Of a DNA stretch of 64,000 bases, positions 23,320-33,231 are shown in pieces. The stretch is from the NCBI GenBank assembly GCA_034440575.1, contig JAOTOL010001626.1, positions 586,001 through 650,000 of the forward strand, written 5' to 3'. A program made the translations under genes and the position numbers. Within the stretch, counting starts at the first letter, position 1. Every line of letters begins with the position of its first letter. Under the pieces are notes generated by a model. That model searched no databases and was not told where the DNA came from. It saw only the letters and a list, made by a program, of their open reading frames with translations. The DNA is from Imbricaverruca yamaguchii (lineage: Eukaryota; Arthropoda; Thecostraca; Neoverrucidae).

Positions 23320-23504
23320 GGGGCTCCTGGTACCCGGGGAAGCCGTGCGACGTGTGTGGTCGGCCCTTCTTCGCCGCATCGTCATACAGAAGCCACCGGG
23401 CCATGCACCGTGGGGAGACGGAATGCCCTGTGTGCCACCGTGTCTTCAGTCAGAAGGGCAACATGAAAGCTCACCTGAGGAGTGTCCACCACCGCGAGAC
23501 ATAG
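23320..23504 (+). CDS. Alternative terminal exon 8: two C2H2 fingers
   Basis: Acceptor TTGTTTCAG ends at 23319; about 61 residues. Lead-in GSWYPGKP, finger 1 CDVCGRPFFAASSYRSH, linker RGETE, finger 2 CPVCHRVFSQKGNMKAH, tail RET and TAG. It is the first cassette after the 7.7-kb cassette-free block. A 30-bp minisatellite begins about 15 bp past the stop and would lie in the 3' UTR. AATAAA at 24118 is the nearest good polyadenylation signal. Confidence 0.93.
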
Positions 23505-23519
23505 AGTTGCAGTATGACT

Positions 23520-23735
23520 GATGACATTGGCGGCAGCCTGCACCCACCCATTGACATTGGTAGCAGCCTGCACAGCCTGACTGACATTGGCAGTAGCTTG
23601 CATACATCCACTGACATTGGCGGTAGCCTGCACCCACCCACTGACAATGGCGGTTGTCTGCACCCACACACTGACAATGGCGGTGGTCTGCACCCACCCA
23701 CTGACATTGGCGGTAGTCTGCACGCGCCCACTGCA
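23520..23735 (+). repeat. 30-bp minisatellite, seven units, in the putative 3' UTR of exon 8
   Basis: Units read CTGACATTGGCGGTAGCCTG plus CACCCACCCA. Because the period is a multiple of three, long open frames appear on both strands; these are artefacts of the repeat. Confidence 0.92.
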
Positions 23736-24117
23736 GAATGACCGACGCAATCGACTCGCCCTCAAACACAAATTCACCGCCCTCACATAAACGCCGACTG
23801 CATATGCGATTGGTATCGACTGCAGCGGAATTGCGTGCACCACCGACCTGTCGGGTGGAACAAAACTGTTCATGCCAAGCCGTACTGTTGCAAGTAGAGG
23901 GGCACCGAGGGAGCTTATGAAAACGATGCGATGGTCAGCCCAAAGGACCAGCAGGCCATACCTCAAAGCGATCCTCAACGTTGAAATCCTTGGGAAACAC
24001 GCAACTGTTACGGACTGTTCGCACCTAGCGTAATCTCGAAGCAAAAAAGCCAGCGCAATGATGGACTAGGCGTAATCCCGACGCACATGCTGAGACATGT
24101 TGCAACTTACAAGCTGA

Positions 24118-24123
24118 ATAAAA
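24118..24123 (+). promoter_or_regulatory. Candidate polyadenylation signal for exon 8
   Basis: AATAAA 614 bp after the exon 8 stop. Confidence 0.35.
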
Positions 24124-26700
24124 CCGCAGCCGATGTGGCCCCAATCGGCCGAAGATCAACAAATATGGCGACCGCAGTTTATCCCGAGCAGTCTGTCGAC
24201 CTTGCGTCAAGGCCGCTGGTGCGCCGAGCGGAAAAGTTCAGAATAGCCAATTTTGTCAGCTAGGAAATCGCCAGCGTTTTGTAGGACTCGGCAGACAGCT
24301 GACGCAAGGCCGGCGCAATGCTGTAATCGGCAGATTCATTGGGCCCCATCCTAACTGTCCGCGAGCTTTGCGTCGATTCCAACAGTACGTCGGGATTACG
24401 CTAGGTGTGAACAGTCATTTAAGGTGTCGACGCACCACTTGCCCTTGCCTTCGGTAGTACAATACAAACAAATAAGTCGACCCATGCGTTCAGCTTGGTC
24501 GGGCGCTTGGAAGGTAACGCATGTGGGACGGAATAATCGTGAGCAGAAAGGGTATTCGCATGTAACCTTCGGCTACGTCTGTTCTGGCAAGATGTCTAGA
24601 GGCCATGTGTGTGTGCATGCGCTTGATTGTGTTGGTCTTGCCTTGTCCATTCCAATACATGTTATCCTTCAGTGTTTTCGCTGTCAACATTAATTTATAC
24701 CGACTATGTGCGCACAGCGATTACATGGATGTCCGAACAACAGCATGCCCGGTCGGATGTTTATTTATTTATTTAAAAAGCCGAACAGTTTCATGTACCA
24801 TTATTGAGGATTTGAGCAGGAATTTACATGCTTTTCAGGAGTATAATAGTCGAACATGGCGTCTTTATTTCGATATGTACTTTCAGCATTGCGCTACATC
24901 TTTTATCTTTCAGGTTACTTACTATCATTAGCTAATGTATGTATGCATAACGGGCCGTATGGCAACTGGAATCGATGCGCCCGTAAACCCTCCGCACCAA
25001 TGTATACACGGTCGCATATGACCGGTCGTTTTTCACCGTAGACATATGTTTAACACTTCTTATATTATGCTGAGATTGATCGTGGTGCAACGTTTCTCAA
25101 TACTTAGGTTAGTAAAAATAACTTAGAACGGCTAAGAGACTACTAAATCCTTAAATCCTTTTGATAACGTCAATCCCTCCACATAGGGATTGCCGTAGTC
25201 GTTGCCACAGGGAAAATATACCGTTACGTAGCTGCTACTCACTTTCACGTTATCTATCCCTTTCAATAATAGTCGTGCCGAGTTCCATACCATGTCCTGA
25301 GGAATAACACAGTTATGAGCGGTAGATAACCAATAGCAGTTCAGGCGCCCTTAAGCCCTAATAAACAAACAAGGGATTGACGTAGTCCAAAGGAAAATGA
25401 CAATATGATAGTTTCCACGAATTGCATGTGCGTGTTTCAGGTTCACATGGTCAATCCCTGCAACCCTACATCAAGTGATTGGATGACCTATTTTGAAAAA
25501 TCACAAGCTATAGTGGAAAAAAAAAGTTTTTGCATTCCCTCCCAAAGTAGGTGCAGGAATCTCATCAAGTTGGTATTTTTATTTCGGTTAGTTCCATTCT
25601 TTTTAACGAGGTAAAATACCTCGACTCCCTCTTCCATTTGCAAGTTCCATCGGAAGAACTACAGTCATTTTTCAGGAGCTTATCATTTACATTCGGCACA
25701 ACCAATAACGTAACTAAAAATAACAATAAATAACAATGGCTATGATTGTAACGCAAGTTAGATAAAAAAAACTGTCGCAAAGACAGCGTGTGTTTTTACC
25801 GATGCCCTAAGACAATTCATTAAATTAGAACAAGCAAGCGGACAATGTGTGAAGTCGGCTATGATAAGGTAGCGATGCACAGGCCCTAGTCTGTTTTTAA
25901 CCGCACTCCACCTACCTCCCCATCAGCCATGATGAATTCAGAGCAATTTGCAATTTGCTTGCCATCGCATCCCTACATAGCCAGACGGTGCAACCCGGGG
26001 TCATTCATCGGAACGAACATGACAGTAACCAAATCTTAGGTGCAGATGGCACAGATTGTCACAGTGTATACTCACAGTGCAGTTACAGTTTTAAGTTGCA
26101 TATATTTTGCAGAAGAGCGGAAACGTTTAAAACACTCGATTGCAATTACCATGGCTTTCGGTACAGCAATTGAATGGGCGAAGCTGGGTGGTCGTTTTGT
26201 CCCACAAATGCGGTTTGTCGTATTCTACAGCCATATCAGCGCACTAAAGTTGCGTTGCGTTGCCGTAGGCTGCACACATGTACTACATATGCTTGAAGGC
26301 AAACTAGTCGGAAATCAATCCAAAGCATATCCAAAGTTAGTTGCATGCCAGTGCTAATGATGAAGCCGTTCATGGCCAGGATGCCGATGGTCATTGCCAA
26401 TAACATGTAACCATATAACCATCTAGCTCATTTTTACATGAACCGTTTTATAAAGTCAGCACTTCATAATTTCCCACATGACTGCAACATTGACCATGTA
26501 AAAATGGCCGAGAATTTCGCAGCTGTTCTAATGGTGAGCAGCTATGAACACCTGGTGTCTTCCTCTAAAACTACGTTAAAAAGACAGCCAAGCCGGCTCG
26601 TTATTGTGATACCTGAACGATGTCTGTCGAAAAGACGCTGCCTAGGATATGCACCGTGGCTTCCTTTTGTATTCATGTGACGACTGCTTGTAATTTGCAG
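24124..26700. other. Spacer with one weak micro-SINE fragment
   Basis: A tail fragment GGCGCCCTTAAGCCCTAATA lies near 25332-25365. A weaker TCGATGCGCCCGTAAACCC is at about 24973. Otherwise no cassette or gene seen. Confidence 0.45.
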
Positions 26701-26900
26701 GCGTTCTGAGTGACCTCAAGCATTCCGCTTGGAGCTGTGAAGAGTGCGGCAAAGCGTTCACGCAGCGGGAGTCGCTAAGGCAGCACCGTGCGGTACACAG
26801 AGGGGAGACCAAGTGCCCCGTCTGTTTCAAAGTGTTCAGCACCGTGTACAATCTCCAGATGCACATGCGGGCGATCCATGTCGTCCGGCAGGACGTGTAG
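26701..26900 (+). CDS. Alternative terminal exon 9: two C2H2 fingers
   Basis: Acceptor GTAATTTGCAG ends at 26700. The frame has no upstream ATG and is missed by start-based searches. About 66 residues: a VLSDLKHSAWS lead-in replaces WYPGK, finger 1 is a near-canonical CEECGKAFTQRESLRQH, linker RGETK, finger 2 CPVCFKVFSTVYNLQMH, tail VVRQDV. GC-rich relative to its surroundings. Its finger 1 is closest to the general C2H2 consensus of all members, so it may be an older or differently derived cassette. Confidence 0.9.
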
Positions 26901-27337
26901 CTGAATGTGCAGTGCTGCGCGCTCGCGGATTGTCCAGGACTCATGGTGTAAACTTGATCGCAACCCCTTACTGGCTCAGCACTTGTTCAGCGCCCCAGTG
27001 ACATTCGATGCGTTATTTTGTATTGATCTGAGAGTTGTGCTTACTAGATTTCATTCATTTTCTGATTTATATATTGCACACCCTTTGCCTTCTCCCTTAC
27101 GCATACATTTGGGACATGTTTATGAATTGGTACCTGTATATGGAATTGATTTGACCAGCTCTATCAGGCAGGAAAAGAGCACGCATTACATTGTTATAAA
27201 TGGCTCTCAATCGCCTGAAGTGACTGTCGCCTTTTCCTTCTTGTGCCCACTCGAGTGGATTGCCAGAGCTAAGTTAAGTGCATACATGCTTTCGGATTCT
27301 GTTGTGGAATTTTGCAGTGTCTTATTCCACCTAATAA

Positions 27338-27388
27338 GCGCTGTGTAGAGAATGCAGTTGATGCGCCCCAAATCCTAATATCTAACCC
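27338..27388 (+). mobile_element. Micro-SINE copy
   Basis: GCGCTGTGTAGAGAATGCAG then TTGATGCGCCCC and TAATATCTAACCC. Flanked by ATTCCACCTAATAA (27324-27337) and ACTCCACCTGATAA (27389-27402). Confidence 0.75.
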
Positions 27389-27402
27389 ACTCCACCTGAT
27401 AA

Positions 27403-28470
27403 TTTTGTTTGCCGTTCATATTATACCGCTATGCCTAAGCGTAAGAGGCAAGGAGGCATTGCGAGATGGTTTGTGTTGCCTGGGTGAATTGCTTCCACGT
27501 GCCTTGCGCATCTATCTTGCGACCGTCCCATAGTTTTTTCTTGCTATTGAACGTCCCATGTTTTATCGTACTATTGCCTGTTTTCCGCGTCAGTTTCACC
27601 ACGCCAGTGGTCACACCGGCGCACGTTTCAGATAAATTTTCATCCATATTTGGGATGTTGCATACCGTTCAACTGCAACCTCATTGCAACATAAACAATC
27701 TGATGTAAAATTGTGTTGTTACAATATGTATAAGGGTTACATTTGCACCTCCATGACGTTGTGGGTTTACTGGTGTTTGGTGCTCACGCGAAGGTATGAC
27801 ATGAATGTATTCTCATAGTACCACAGGGTAGCACCTATGACATTCAGAGCACAGCGCAGTGGGCACTCATCATGCAGTTCTGGTTCTCAAAGATTAGTAT
27901 GACTATCCCAAATATGCAACGAAAATATCCTGGATGTGGCCACCAGCTCCTAACAGATTGTTGTCTCTTGTGCGTTTGCGTATGACCAGCGTGTGTCCTG
28001 TCACCCTTTTTAAATACAAATAAACCTAGTTCTGCCAGTTGCGTCCATGTGCATGTCTATTCACAATATACCGCTGTTGAGTTCTCGAATATCAGCCGCA
28101 TGCGGTTGACACAGCCGTAATCAGAAATAACCAGTCAGTTTCCATGAGCTACTGCCACAACAATGACAATTGGATGCTAGTGCGTGGAAAACGCCAGCGA
28201 AAACGGCGCGGAGGGGTCGCGGTAGTGCTTATATCGGAAGGAATATGTACGGAAGGCGCGCTGAGTGTGTAGCTGGTCGTTATAGTGTTAGGTATGGTAC
28301 GACTTCAACCACGGATCGCGGGCAGCCGATCGCGCTACGCCACGTTTGTATTCTAGGGGAATTAGAAGTAGATGTTACTAGTTTCAAGAACCGCATGTAG
28401 CAAGCAGCATGGGGCGATAGCAGTTGCAGTATGCGGGAATACGTGTGAACAACCAGAATTGGAGTGCAAC
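27403..28470. other. Spacer, nothing recognised
   Basis: No cassette or repeat I can match. An AATAAA-bearing stretch near 28016 could serve exon 9, but it is 1.1 kb away. Confidence 0.4.
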
Positions 28471-28473
28471 TGT

Positions 28474-28603
28474 GGGTGGCCGCGGTAGCTCAGTTGGTAG
28501 AGCATCGGACTCTTGATCGCAAGATACTGGGCTCGAATCTGACAACCGACGGAATTTACTGAATCCACCCGCGACCAATCGGCGTGAGGTTGGCAACCCA
28601 GGG
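28474..28603 (+). mobile_element. tRNA-headed SINE, family B
   Basis: The head GGCCGCGGTAGCTCAGTTGG with TAGAGCATCGGACTCTTGAT closely resembles a tRNA 5' half; GGGCTCGAATCTGACAACC is the B box. CCACCCGCGACCAATCGGCG follows. The 3' tail is missing. A functional tRNA is unlikely because no 3' acceptor stem closes. Confidence 0.8.
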
Positions 28604-28776
28604 ATTGCAAGTATGTACGTGCAATGGCAAACTGCGAAGTTTATAGATACACCGTATATCTATTTGGTAGCTATTATCTATTTGGTATTCTTGTCAATGC
28701 ACGAAGTACAAACTTATGTGTATAGAGGCTAATTGGTACGCATAACTGTCACTGTATCATGTTGCCTCTACCGCAG

Positions 28777-28968
28777 GACAACTTTGGCAGCCGGGAACCA
28801 AGTGCGACATATGCGACCGTGTGTTCTACGCCATCGTCCACCTACCGCAACCACAAAGCCTTCCACCGAGGCGAGACCGCCTGTCACATCTGCAGCCGAA
28901 TCTTCACCGAGAAGGGCAATCTGAAGGCGCACATACGGCGCGTGCACGGATTCGACATCCGCAAGTGA
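28777..28968 (+). pseudogene. Terminal exon 10, frameshifted in finger 1
   Basis: Acceptor CTCTACCGCAG ends at 28776. In array phase the exon opens as QLWQPGTKCDICDRVFYA, then loses frame at about 28832. The STYRNHKAFH part, linker RGETA and a complete finger 2 (CHICSRIFTEKGNLKAH) continue in the next frame to 28968. Comparison with FFAASSYR and FFAPSSYR of other cassettes indicates two bases missing after FYA. It is the only one of 18 exons whose length breaks the phase rule. Either it is dead, it makes a truncated end, or the base calls are wrong. The 41 bp at 28909-28949 are identical to exon 11. Confidence 0.85.
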
Positions 28969-29857
28969 TTGGCGTGCCTCGGCGTGAGGTGACGTCCGGC
29001 CACGCTCGGGTGTGACGGTGTCACCACCTGTCGAGATACTCGAGCGTCGTGCTGACGACTCGTGACCATGTTGCTAGTATACCGACAAGGTCTGTGTGGT
29101 GTGTGGAACTGTCTGAAATACAATATACTGCTTGTGTTGATTTCCAGTTCTTTGGATCTTATGCTCTGTTTTGTTCATGGTGTTGTTTTGTTCGTGAGGT
29201 ATATATTGGTGCAATTTGTCCCTCCGGTCAAGTGTTGCCACCGAAGTACCCAAGGAAGCGCAAAACGGTAATTCTTACTCGGTAGTCGCCCTTTGAAATT
29301 CATCCATTGTGGAGAAGCCGAAATTAACAATACAAGAACACAGCAAGGCAAGCGTGCGCCCCTACGTGTGCCAGGTTCTTTTTGTCGGTGGCAAGGCTAT
29401 GATGAGTAGAAAGCTAGTTCTCTCCAAGAAGTAGGAGCCTAGTCGATCTGTAGCGATTCTGACAAACAATGCTGACATGACAAAGGTCTCATCGGGGTGC
29501 TGCATCATTAAGCTCATTTGTTTTTAAGCACACAGTTGCGATATTTCGCACGGATGTGAAAGAAAACATTGGCTTAGGGGTCGTGGCTCGTTGCGCTCTG
29601 TTTTGGCCGGCGAGGTTTTGGTGTCACAACAAAATGGGGGGGGGGTCGTTACGGGTTGTAGTTAGTATTTCACAGGAAACTGAATGTCGTTTTCTTATAT
29701 ATATTAGTTCCGAGACGGTCGAAATAATATTCGATTGATTCTGTCCCACGTACATTTATGTGCAATATATGATGATTTTGTCGCCTGACAATTAGGCACA
29801 ATTATTTTCGTCGGTTAGTTCGATAATTCGTTAGGTTTCAGGGTCCATCGACTTCAT
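28969..29857. other. Spacer, nothing recognised
   Basis: No cassette or repeat noted. Confidence 0.4.
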
Positions 29858-30011
29858 TGGTCACGTAGCGCCCATCCCAGTTAAGCTCGTCAATCATATC
29901 AATGTCCGTGATCCAGCTAGATTACGTGCACGTATGGTCACGTAGCGCCCATCCCAGTTAAGCTCGTCAATCATATCAATGTCCGTGATCCAGCTAGATT
30001 ACGTGCACGTA
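29858..30011 (+). repeat. Perfect tandem duplication of 77 bp
   Basis: TGGTCACGTAGCGCCCATCC at 29858 recurs at 29935, and the two units appear identical to TACGTGCACGTA at their ends. Identity implies a recent event or an assembly join. Confidence 0.95.
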
Positions 30012-30386
30012 GACTGTTTTGGTTCGTGGCTATGCATTTTCAATATTTCGACATAGCGCTCATTTTGTACCTATGTTTTGTATATTAAATAATTTGTTTT
30101 GCCCTATTTCTAGTAATTCAGGCATATATCGACCTTCGGAATGCAGTTTCCCCAATTGTATGCTCTTAGTTGTGATCCAAGGAAGCTATTAACCATGGAA
30201 CCTATAAAGTGTGATCTACTGGACCTAATTTGACACTAAAAATTGACCTCAGGTCATCAAATTTCGAGTTATCTACAGCCTTTATTGATCTATTAAACAT
30301 TTTGCGTTTCCAGTTTCAACTGTTTGCAAGTTTTTTCTTTAGGGAGGGGGGGATCTGGAACCTCCGGTTCTCATGTAAGATGTTAT

Positions 30387-30516
30387 CCGTGCCTACTAAG
30401 GTAGGGCCGCGAACTAAGCACCAGGATGTAGTCTGGGATTATGTGAGAGGCTCTCCTCCGTGCCTGCTAAGATAGGGCCGTGAACTAAACACCAGGATAT
30501 AGTCTGGTTATGTGAG
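30387..30516 (+). repeat. ~65-bp tandem repeat, left part (two units)
   Basis: Units contain GTGCCTACTAAGGTAGGGCC, GCGAACTAAGCACCAGGAT and AGTCTGGTTATGTGAG. The array is split by a 1.1-kb insertion and resumes at 31611. Confidence 0.85.
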
Positions 30517-30561
30517 AAACATATTTGAAACAGCTGTGTTCCGCGTTGGTGCGACATCATA

Positions 30562-30732
30562 ATCAGCAACATTCCTTGCAAGAACTGCTGCGAGAGTAAG
30601 AAGTGCTGCTCCACCGGCGACTGTTGCAAGTCTGACTCCTGCTCATGTGCCAACTGCTGCTGCAACAAGACCTGTAGCGAGGGCACGTGCAAGTGTGGCG
30701 GCTCCAAGCCCAGCTCGCCCACCAAGAAGTAG
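30562..30732 (+). pseudogene. Metallothionein-like Cys-rich ORF without start codon
   Basis: Fifty-six residues with 15 cysteines as CC, CCC, CxC and CxxC clusters (PCKNCCESKKCC, CCKSDSCSC, ANCCCNKTC, TCKCGG), many Lys and Ser, no aromatic residue, and a KPSSPTKK tail before TAG. This composition is diagnostic of metallothioneins, small cytosolic zinc, copper and cadmium binders. No intron interrupts it and no ATG opens it; ATA at 30559 may be a mutated start, or the AG at 30565-30566 a splice acceptor of a real last exon. AATAAA at 30848 is 116 bp after the stop. I favour a retrocopy because of the flanking duplication and the joined LINE. Confidence 0.7.
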
Positions 30733-30847
30733 CGCCGCCGCCGGCTGATGGAGATGCGGCGCGGCGTTGCCGCACCTCGTGTCGCCCGCGAGTTGTTCCT
30801 ACAGCTCCCCACTGTGCACAACAGGTCTATTGCTATTACATTTTGCA

Positions 30848-30853
30848 AATAAA
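30848..30853 (+). promoter_or_regulatory. AATAAA of the metallothionein-like sequence
   Basis: Lies just before the junction with the LINE segment, where an mRNA 3' end would fall. Confidence 0.5.
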
Positions 30854-30884
30854 ATAACTGAAATGGAAAAAGAATAGCCAAGTG

Positions 30885-31610
30885 CTATCAGTGACTCAAC
30901 AGAAGCATTTAGATGTTATTCTAAACACAAAACTGGGAGCATCAGAACAGACCAAGGAAGCCAGGAAGAAGGCACTGAGAATGCTCGGCGATACACAGGA
31001 ATGTATCGTACAGAAGTGAGGAAGTCATCAGGAAGCTTTACTGTGGATATGTCAGGCCACATTTGGAATACTGCATCCAAGCTTGGTCCCCTAGCTATGA
31101 AAAAGATTGTTGGCTGTTAGAGAGAGTACACAAGAGGACTACAAAAATGGTTAATGGCATAAGCAACCTGGCATATGATGAAAGATTGAAGAAGTTGAAT
31201 ATGTTTTCGCTTAGATATAGAAGGCTGAGAGGGGATCTCATCGAGGTCTTTAAATTTGTCCATGGTCTGGATAGGGGATATCTTGGGGAAATGTTTGAAT
31301 TGAACAGAAATGATGCAATTAGAGGTCATAAATTCAAAATTAAAGTTAACCACAGCAGAACATGGTTAAGGCAGACCAACAGGGCAGTAGAACACTGGAA
31401 CCAGCTGCCAGAAAACATTGTCAGTAGCAGCACATCGAACATCTTTAAAAACAGCATAGACAATCATAAGAATACAGGGCTTGCTTTTCAGTATTACAGG
31501 GAGGGCTGATTGATAGATTTGGTTTGCAACTGGTTTAGTGTACAGAGTGCAACCAAGAAAGACCCTTGTGGCTCATAGTTGCACTCATCTTTTATGTCTT
31601 TATTTATGTC
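30885..31610 (+). mobile_element. 5'-truncated non-LTR retrotransposon (CR1/L2-like)
   Basis: Encodes the C-terminal end of a reverse transcriptase: VRPHLEYCIQAWSP, LLERVHKRTTKMVNGI, LNMFSLRYRRLRGDLIEVFK and a final HWNQLP then NIFKNSID block, the typical end of CR1/L2/Rex-type ORF2. A frameshift near 30990 separates LRMLG from IHRNVSYRSEEV. The catalytic motif is absent because of 5' truncation. It ends with TTTATGTCTTTATTTATGTC before the target duplication. Confidence 0.88.
31063..31509 (+). pseudogene. Reverse transcriptase C-terminal fragment
   Basis: 149 codons of continuous frame ending at TGA (31507-31509). Contains only the post-catalytic thumb/connection end of the protein; no YADD box. 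The frame also runs upstream to about 30990. Confidence 0.85.
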
Positions 31611-31805
31611 TATGTGAGAGGTCTCCGTGCCAGCTAAGGTAGGGCCGCGAATTAAGCACCAGGATGTATTCTGGTTATGTGAAAGGCTCTTCGTGCCTTC
31701 CCAAGTAGGGCCGCAAACTAAGCATCAGGGCGTAGTATAGTTACGTGGCTCTCCTTCCCTGCCAAGGCAGGGCCGCAAACTAACCACTAAGGTGTAGTTT
31801 TGTTT
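31611..31805 (+). repeat. ~65-bp tandem repeat, right part (three units)
   Basis: Continuation of the array at 30387 with GTAGGGCCGCAAACTAAGCA-type units, increasingly diverged to the right. Confidence 0.85.
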
Positions 31806-32395
31806 GCACAAATATTCGACATCTCATTTCTCTTCGGTAGCGTGAAGTTCGTTACCTTGCGTAAAACGCAAAGTATGCATATTTTTTGGGGTCCAAGCAA
31901 AACCACCTGATGTCGACTGAGGTCAATCGTCTTGTTTGACCGTTCAGAGTATTTGGAGTAAGACTGCGCTGCCCGGGGACGCCCACAAAAAGAACAGTGA
32001 AGTCAGTCGTCTGAGGACGCGAACTACGATTGAACAGGAAACAGCACATTATTTGAACGCACAGTTAGACTAATTATTATCCGGAAATGACGTCGTATCT
32101 GGGTGACGTGATATTGCTAGTTAGTCTACAAAACGACGTGCACTAAGTGTACAGCTTCAACGATAAATAGCGGTCTGCCGTCCCCGCAGTTCTGATGGTC
32201 GTGGAAAACCTCGATTGCACGATACAATTCCAGTGTAGTGCTGGCATTCTAACAGGCAGTTGTATTGCATCCTGATCGTTAGGCTTGTGCTCTTGGGTCT
32301 TATCTATTTATTGGCTCTTTCCTCTGCCCACTGTTTATTGAACATTAGTGAATCGTATGCTGCACAGCTCGTAATGCATTGTGTTGGTGTTCCAG

Positions 32396-32589
32396 GACGA
32401 TCAAATTGGTACCCGGGGAAGAATTGTGAAATATGCTATCGCCAGTTCTTTGCATATTCGTCGTACCGCAACCACCTGGCACTGCACCGTGGCGAGACCA
32501 AGTGTATCATCTGTAGCCGCGTCTTCACAGAGAAGGGCAATCTGAAGGCGCACATACGGCGCGTGCACGGCATTGACCTGAACAAATAG
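32396..32589 (+). CDS. Alternative terminal exon 11: two C2H2 fingers
   Basis: Acceptor GGTGTTCCAG ends at 32395; about 64 residues. Lead-in RSNWYPGKN, finger 1 CEICYRQFFAYSSYRNH, linker RGETK, finger 2 CIICSRVFTEKGNLKAH, tail GIDLNK. Finger 1 combines the FFA start of left-hand cassettes with the AYSSYRNH helix of right-hand ones, so it looks transitional. Finger 2 is nearly identical to the broken exon 10, 3.6 kb upstream. Confidence 0.93.
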
Positions 32590-32661
32590 CGGCCCTGGCG
32601 GCGGTTGAAGCGGAACCGCTCTGGTAGTGGCCTGGCGCCATTGGCCAAAGTAGTAAGAGTA

Positions 32662-32715
32662 TGAGCGCCATGTGACCATAGCAGTCAATGCACCCCTAAG
32701 CCCAAATACTTAACC
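32662..32715 (+). mobile_element. Micro-SINE, full length (54 bp)
   Basis: TGAGCGCCATGTGACC, GCAGTCAATGCACCCCTAAG and CCCAAATACTTAACC. Flanks AAAGTAGTAAGAG and AAATGAGTAACAG resemble a decayed target duplication. Confidence 0.75.
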
Positions 32716-33185
32716 AAATGAGTAACAGTTTTGGTTTGGATGACAGGAATGCTTAAAAACTGAGAATGCGTGCTCAGGCAGCTGCAGTGCAGCAAGTGCT
32801 TTTTTTTGTCCGTGATGTGTATTGCCTCAGTAGTCATGGAAATAAGTGGAGGAACCACAGTGGCCTTTTTATTTCATGTGGATGAGCTGTTTATTTTGGA
32901 CTCACTACGTCCAAAATAGCATAATTGGACGTAAATGCTTGAAGACGGAGAACTCTTCGTCAATGAAAATTTTGCTTTGACGTCAATGCAAACTGTTATG
33001 TTCTTAGGAACCAAGTAGATTTCGGGTGCTTATTGGAATATTTGAAACGTTCAGCCACGCCTAATTAGCTTGTTTCTGGGAAATGGTACCATGCAATTTC
33101 CCGTGAATGCCTTGTGGCCGATGCGGTGATGCTCAAATGTACTTAACTCAACTGAGGGAGCTCCCAACTCGCTCAGTCGAGTTAA

Positions 33186-33188
<3 letters not shown>

Positions 33189-33227
<39 letters not shown>
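33189..33227. repeat. TA microsatellite
   Basis: About 19 TA units. Confidence 0.95.

Positions 33228-33231
<4 letters not shown>

Larger units (their letters stand above)
30517..31610 (+). mobile_element. Chimeric retroinsertion: metallothionein-like sequence joined to LINE 3' end
   Basis: The insertion interrupts the 65-bp tandem repeat and is bounded by TATGTGAG on both sides (30509-30516 and 31611-31618), read as the target duplication. Its 5' third is a Cys-rich ORF with its own AATAAA; the rest is a LINE 3' end in the same orientation. Order and orientation fit template switching during LINE reverse transcription. Two separate insertions are the alternative. Confidence 0.65.

Noticed and set aside
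23382..24044. 220-codon minus-strand gene
   Set aside because: The frame runs through the 30-bp minisatellite and the antisense of exon 8; open because the period is a multiple of three.
28477..28550. tRNA gene
   Set aside because: The head looks like a tRNA, but the same body and tail recur in SINEs at 15.1, 42.9 and 47.5 kb and no acceptor stem closes.
30414..30881. 155-codon minus-strand gene
   Set aside because: Antisense shadow of the Cys-rich metallothionein-like ORF and the 65-bp repeat.
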